Assembly: GCA_016290295.1 (NCBI GenBank) | Contig: JAEETJ010000003.1 | Span: 62,001-126,000 of the forward strand | Source: Bacteroidales bacterium | Lineage (GTDB): Bacteria; Bacteroidota; Bacteroidia; Bacteroidales; WCHB1-69 | Direction of reading: 5' to 3' | Length of the DNA stretch: 64,000 nt | In this document: positions 62,156 to 64,000 of the stretch, in pieces | Layout: each line of letters opens with the position of its first letter | How positions within the stretch are numbered: position 1 is the stretch's first letter | Notes under the pieces: model-generated | The model's input: the letters and a program-made list of their open reading frames with translations, nothing else | Databases searched by the model: none | Told to the model about the DNA's origin: nothing | Position numbers and translations under genes: made by a program

Positions 62156-63337
62156 TTAATCTGCCTTCCTAAGTAATTCTGTTAGACGTTCTGCAAGTTT
62201 AGAAGAGTCAACCTCTATGTTGAGGTACAGCCCATACGTGTAATCAAAGTTGAGATATTGTGCGAGGGCTTTATTTATATCTCTATACGATTCTTTTTGC
62301 TTTCTATTACCAATGATTTGTATAATAAACTGCCCTGTTACCATATCGGCCATAGGAACCAGGGAACATGAGCGACTTAAGTATCGTAGTTCATATACCT
62401 GTAAAACAAATTCATTGTCTTCTATGTGTCGGATAACAATTCTCTCATCTAATCCCTGTTTGGCAATGAAGTCATCGACTTTTCGAAGTGCTTCGTTCAG
62501 GAAACCATGTATTGTTTCAACCCAAAGGGAATCAAACTTCTGATACTCGGTTTGCAAACGGTCGATGAGTTTGTGTATATAAGCATTGTTCCCTTGATAA
62601 TGTTCTGTTTTGCACGTCCATTCCTCTATGTAGTTTTGGACAAGAAAACGAGTGGAATTAATGAGTTCGATTTTTTCATCATATTTGAATCCTTTCAATC
62701 CTGCCTCAAATATTTGCATGTCGAAATGCCTCATCTTTTCTTCCTCATCGTAAAAACCTTTATTAAATGTCAGCATTATATCCATCATCTTCTTTGCCAT
62801 GTTTTGGCGAGAGATCCCCACCCCTATAAATTTGCATCCTTGCATAAAGTAGAGACCACAGGTATCGGCAAAAAAACGCAAAGCACATTCGTACTCATCG
62901 AAATTCAATGTACTGTCAAGACGAATATCAATCCCACTATTGTTTCCATAAATTTTGGGTTGGAAAATATAGTTAAATCTGCCGTATTTCGCATGGTATT
63001 GATTGTTGTGCTTTAATTGAATTCTGTAATCCAGTCCGTACTCCTCGATGAGACAGTCAAACTCGTCCGTTACATCATTCAATATTTTGGCGCTCAAACG
63101 ACATTTCAGATTCTCTAATTCATCATGCCAATTCCTTAATTCATTTAATCTTTCCGTTAACTCATAGTATTTGTCTGAATCTTCTTTACCATTCTCTTTG
63201 TCAACTTTTCCTTGTTTCTCCTTTTTGCTGTATTCGTTATCTATCTCTTTCAAATATTCCTCAATGAGATAGATTTTTTCTTCATAAATAAATTCTTCTA
63301 GTGACTTTGTAAATCCGTCAATGTCGAAATTTTCCAT
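62156..63337 (-). CDS. Unrecognised 393-residue protein with an internal duplication
   Basis: Cytosolic, highly charged, A+T-rich gene. Residues 30-70 are a Lys/Glu-rich coiled-coil-like segment. Two halves look alike: LNDVTDEFDCLIEEYGLDYRI (about 85-105) resembles LNEALRKVDDFIAKQGLDERI (about 283-303), and CALRFFADTCGLYF resembles KALAQYLNFDYTYGLYL. No known motif. Placed next to McrBC and transcribed the same way with a 140-base gap. It may be a partner of the restriction system or an independent defence protein; I cannot tell. Confidence 0.72.
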   Translation of the reverse strand: MENFDIDGFTKSLEEFIYEEKIYLIEEYLKEIDNEYSKKEKQGKVDKENGKEDSDKYYELTERLNELRNWHDELENLKCRLSAKILNDVTDEFDCLIEEYGLDYRIQLKHNNQYHAKYGRFNYIFQPKIYGNNSGIDIRLDSTLNFDEYECALRFFADTCGLYFMQGCKFIGVGISRQNMAKKMMDIMLTFNKGFYDEEEKMRHFDMQIFEAGLKGFKYDEKIELINSTRFLVQNYIEEWTCKTEHYQGNNAYIHKLIDRLQTEYQKFDSLWVETIHGFLNEALRKVDDFIAKQGLDERIVIRHIEDNEFVLQVYELRYLSRSCSLVPMADMVTGQFIIQIIGNRKQKESYRDINKALAQYLNFDYTYGLYLNIEVDSSKLAERLTELLRKAD

Positions 63338-63372
63338 AATGCTTCGTGACTAAAAAAAAATTTTTTCATCCG

Positions 63373-63380
63373 CAAAGCTA
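63373..63380 (-). promoter_or_regulatory. Promoter -7 element for the 393-residue protein
   Basis: TAGCTTTG on the - strand, about 36 bases before the ATG. No -33 motif visible. Confidence 0.45.
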
Positions 63381-63401
63381 CAAAAATATTTCTTTCACCC
63401 T

Positions 63402-63614
63402 TCAGTTATTTCCTTCCTCTTTATTCACCTTTTCAATACACTCCTCAATATCAGCAATTAGTTCCTTCAAAAACTCTATTTTTGCCGACTTGTCCGGGAA
63501 ATTGTCAGGCTTTTCTTCAAATTCACTCTCGATCAAGTCGCTGATCGTGAATTCCCATCCTAAATCTTCTTCATCTGGGGCTACATAAAAATAATATTCG
63601 TTCATATTCATCAT
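63402..63614 (-). CDS. Small acidic protein of unknown function
   Basis: 70 residues, strongly acidic (DEED, EFEEKPD, IEECIEKVNKEEG), with a helical C-terminal half. A longer in-frame start at 63686 is excluded, since the promoter element at 63663-63670 lies inside it; the ATG at 63614 (or 63611/63605) gives a normal leader. Acidic and small proteins next to restriction genes are sometimes DNA mimics or immunity proteins, which is a speculation. Confidence 0.6.
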   Translation of the reverse strand: MMNMNEYYFYVAPDEEDLGWEFTISDLIESEFEEKPDNFPDKSAKIEFLKELIADIEECIEKVNKEEGNN

Positions 63615-63662
63615 CCCTGATACGTGTCGGGTGCAACTGTTAAAGGGTTTGTAATACGCTGG

Positions 63663-63697
63663 CAAAAATAGTGCGTAGTTGTGCAAAAATGTGGCAC
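63663..63697 (-). promoter_or_regulatory. GTGCCA-N21-TATTTTTG promoter module, copy at the small acidic gene
   Basis: On the - strand GTGCCA (63697-63692), 21 bases, TATTTTTG (63670-63663). The upstream half forms TGTGC-N9-GCACA. Very close match to the copy at 58007-58041. Confidence 0.65.
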
Positions 63698-63719
63698 AGG
63701 ACCGAGCCTCATTTTGTTT

Positions 63720-64000
63720 TTATAGCAACTGTATCGCAATCCTCGCACACGCCTCTGCGTCGGCGAGGGCGTGGTGGTGATGCTCCAGATGATAGCCGCA
63801 GGCGGCTGCTACGGTGTGTAGTTGGTGGTCGGGGAGCAGTTGTCCGAAATGCTGACGAGAGGCGCTACAGGTGCAGAGAAACTTGTAATCGGGATAGTCC
63901 ATCTGATACACATCGAATACCGCCCGCAGACAGCTTTCATCAAACGGACTGTTGTGCGCTACCAGAGGCAATCCCTCAATCAGTGGCTCAATTTGTCTCC
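63720..64000 (-). CDS. DnaQ/RNase T-type exonuclease, 5' end beyond the window
   Basis: C-terminal part of a DEDDh 3'-5' exonuclease: VAHNSPFDESCLRAVF (the second acidic motif), then HHHALADAEACARIAIQLL (the third motif, H-x4-D). The frame stays open to the window's right edge (PLIEGLPLVAHN), so the start lies outside. It is likely a DNA polymerase III epsilon-like or stand-alone nuclease. It is the last gene seen of the accessory island. Confidence 0.88.
   Translation of the reverse strand, partial: RQIEPLIEGLPLVAHNSPFDESCLRAVFDVYQMDYPDYKFLCTCSASRQHFGQLLPDHQLHTVAAACGYHLEHHHHALADAEACARIAIQLL

Noticed and set aside
63615..63686. Longer form of the small acidic protein
   Set aside because: The extension overlaps the promoter element at 63663-63670; the extra residues are unlike the acidic body.

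Overview
The window looks like a chromosome segment from an uncultured or lightly studied member of the Bacteroidales (phylum Bacteroidota). Support comes from several lines: promoters of the Bacteroidota type (TTG or TTTG about 20 bases upstream of TAnnTTTG), almost no Shine-Dalgarno sequences, an F1-ATPase atpD-atpC pair separated from the other ATPase genes, DUF4270 and DUF4296 lipoproteins, a half-length GlgA-like protein, a TonB-dependent receptor and a type IX secretion (T9SS) sorting domain. The core genes are about 40-45% G+C by eye.

Layout. (1) 1-14.1 kb: a surface-polysaccharide cluster on the + strand. It contains a GT4 glycosyltransferase, a priming phosphoglycosyl transferase, a DegT-like protein, two ATP-grasp ligases, a hexapeptide acyltransferase, an O-antigen ligase/polymerase, a sugar aminotransferase, a UDP-sugar 4,6-dehydratase, a Wzz-like protein, an M48 peptidase and a small beta-barrel protein. 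(2) 14.2-16.4 kb: a free-standing RyR-domain protein overlapping a channel-like protein with two TMs, two RCK-like domains and its own C-terminal RyR domain. A shared hairpin then separates it from tRNA-Glu(CTC). (3) 16.7-28.2 kb, mostly - strand: a 1,495-residue exported protein of unknown function, prmA, a PepSY-like protein coupled to atpC-atpD, and a glgA-DUF4270 pair. (4) 28.4-36.5 kb: M13 peptidase and carbamate kinase on +, then a - strand operon running lipoprotein > Psd > GT2/degenerate-PGT fusion > MATE. (5) 36.6-41 kb: SRP RNA, a YciO-like protein, a glycosyltransferase, a flippase and mtaB. (6) 41-52.3 kb: an Ig-like lipoprotein, a nucleosidase, holA, a TonB receptor, a T9SS cargo protein, cca, DUF4296, and a repeat-rich lipoprotein.

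(7) 52.4-64 kb: an accessory island that resembles a defence or conflict locus. A decayed proS fragment marks its left edge. After it come a WYL-domain regulator (+) and, facing it, a tight - strand operon encoding a small HExxH metallopeptidase, a MoxR-type AAA+ ATPase, a VWA protein (with a VExxH relic at its N terminus) and an unrecognised 378-residue protein. Beyond that lie a G+C-rich PLD-family protein, an McrB/McrC pair with an unusual 370-residue McrB N-terminus, a 393-residue unknown that looks internally duplicated, a small acidic protein and a partial DnaQ-type exonuclease. Three promoters in this island (WYL gene, metallopeptidase-MoxR-VWA operon, small acidic gene) share a 35-base module, GTGCCA-N21-TATTTTTG. 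The other promoters I identified in the window lack it, which suggests a local regulon, possibly under the WYL protein. This is the strongest candidate here for an undescribed system. The RyR/channel pair is the second.
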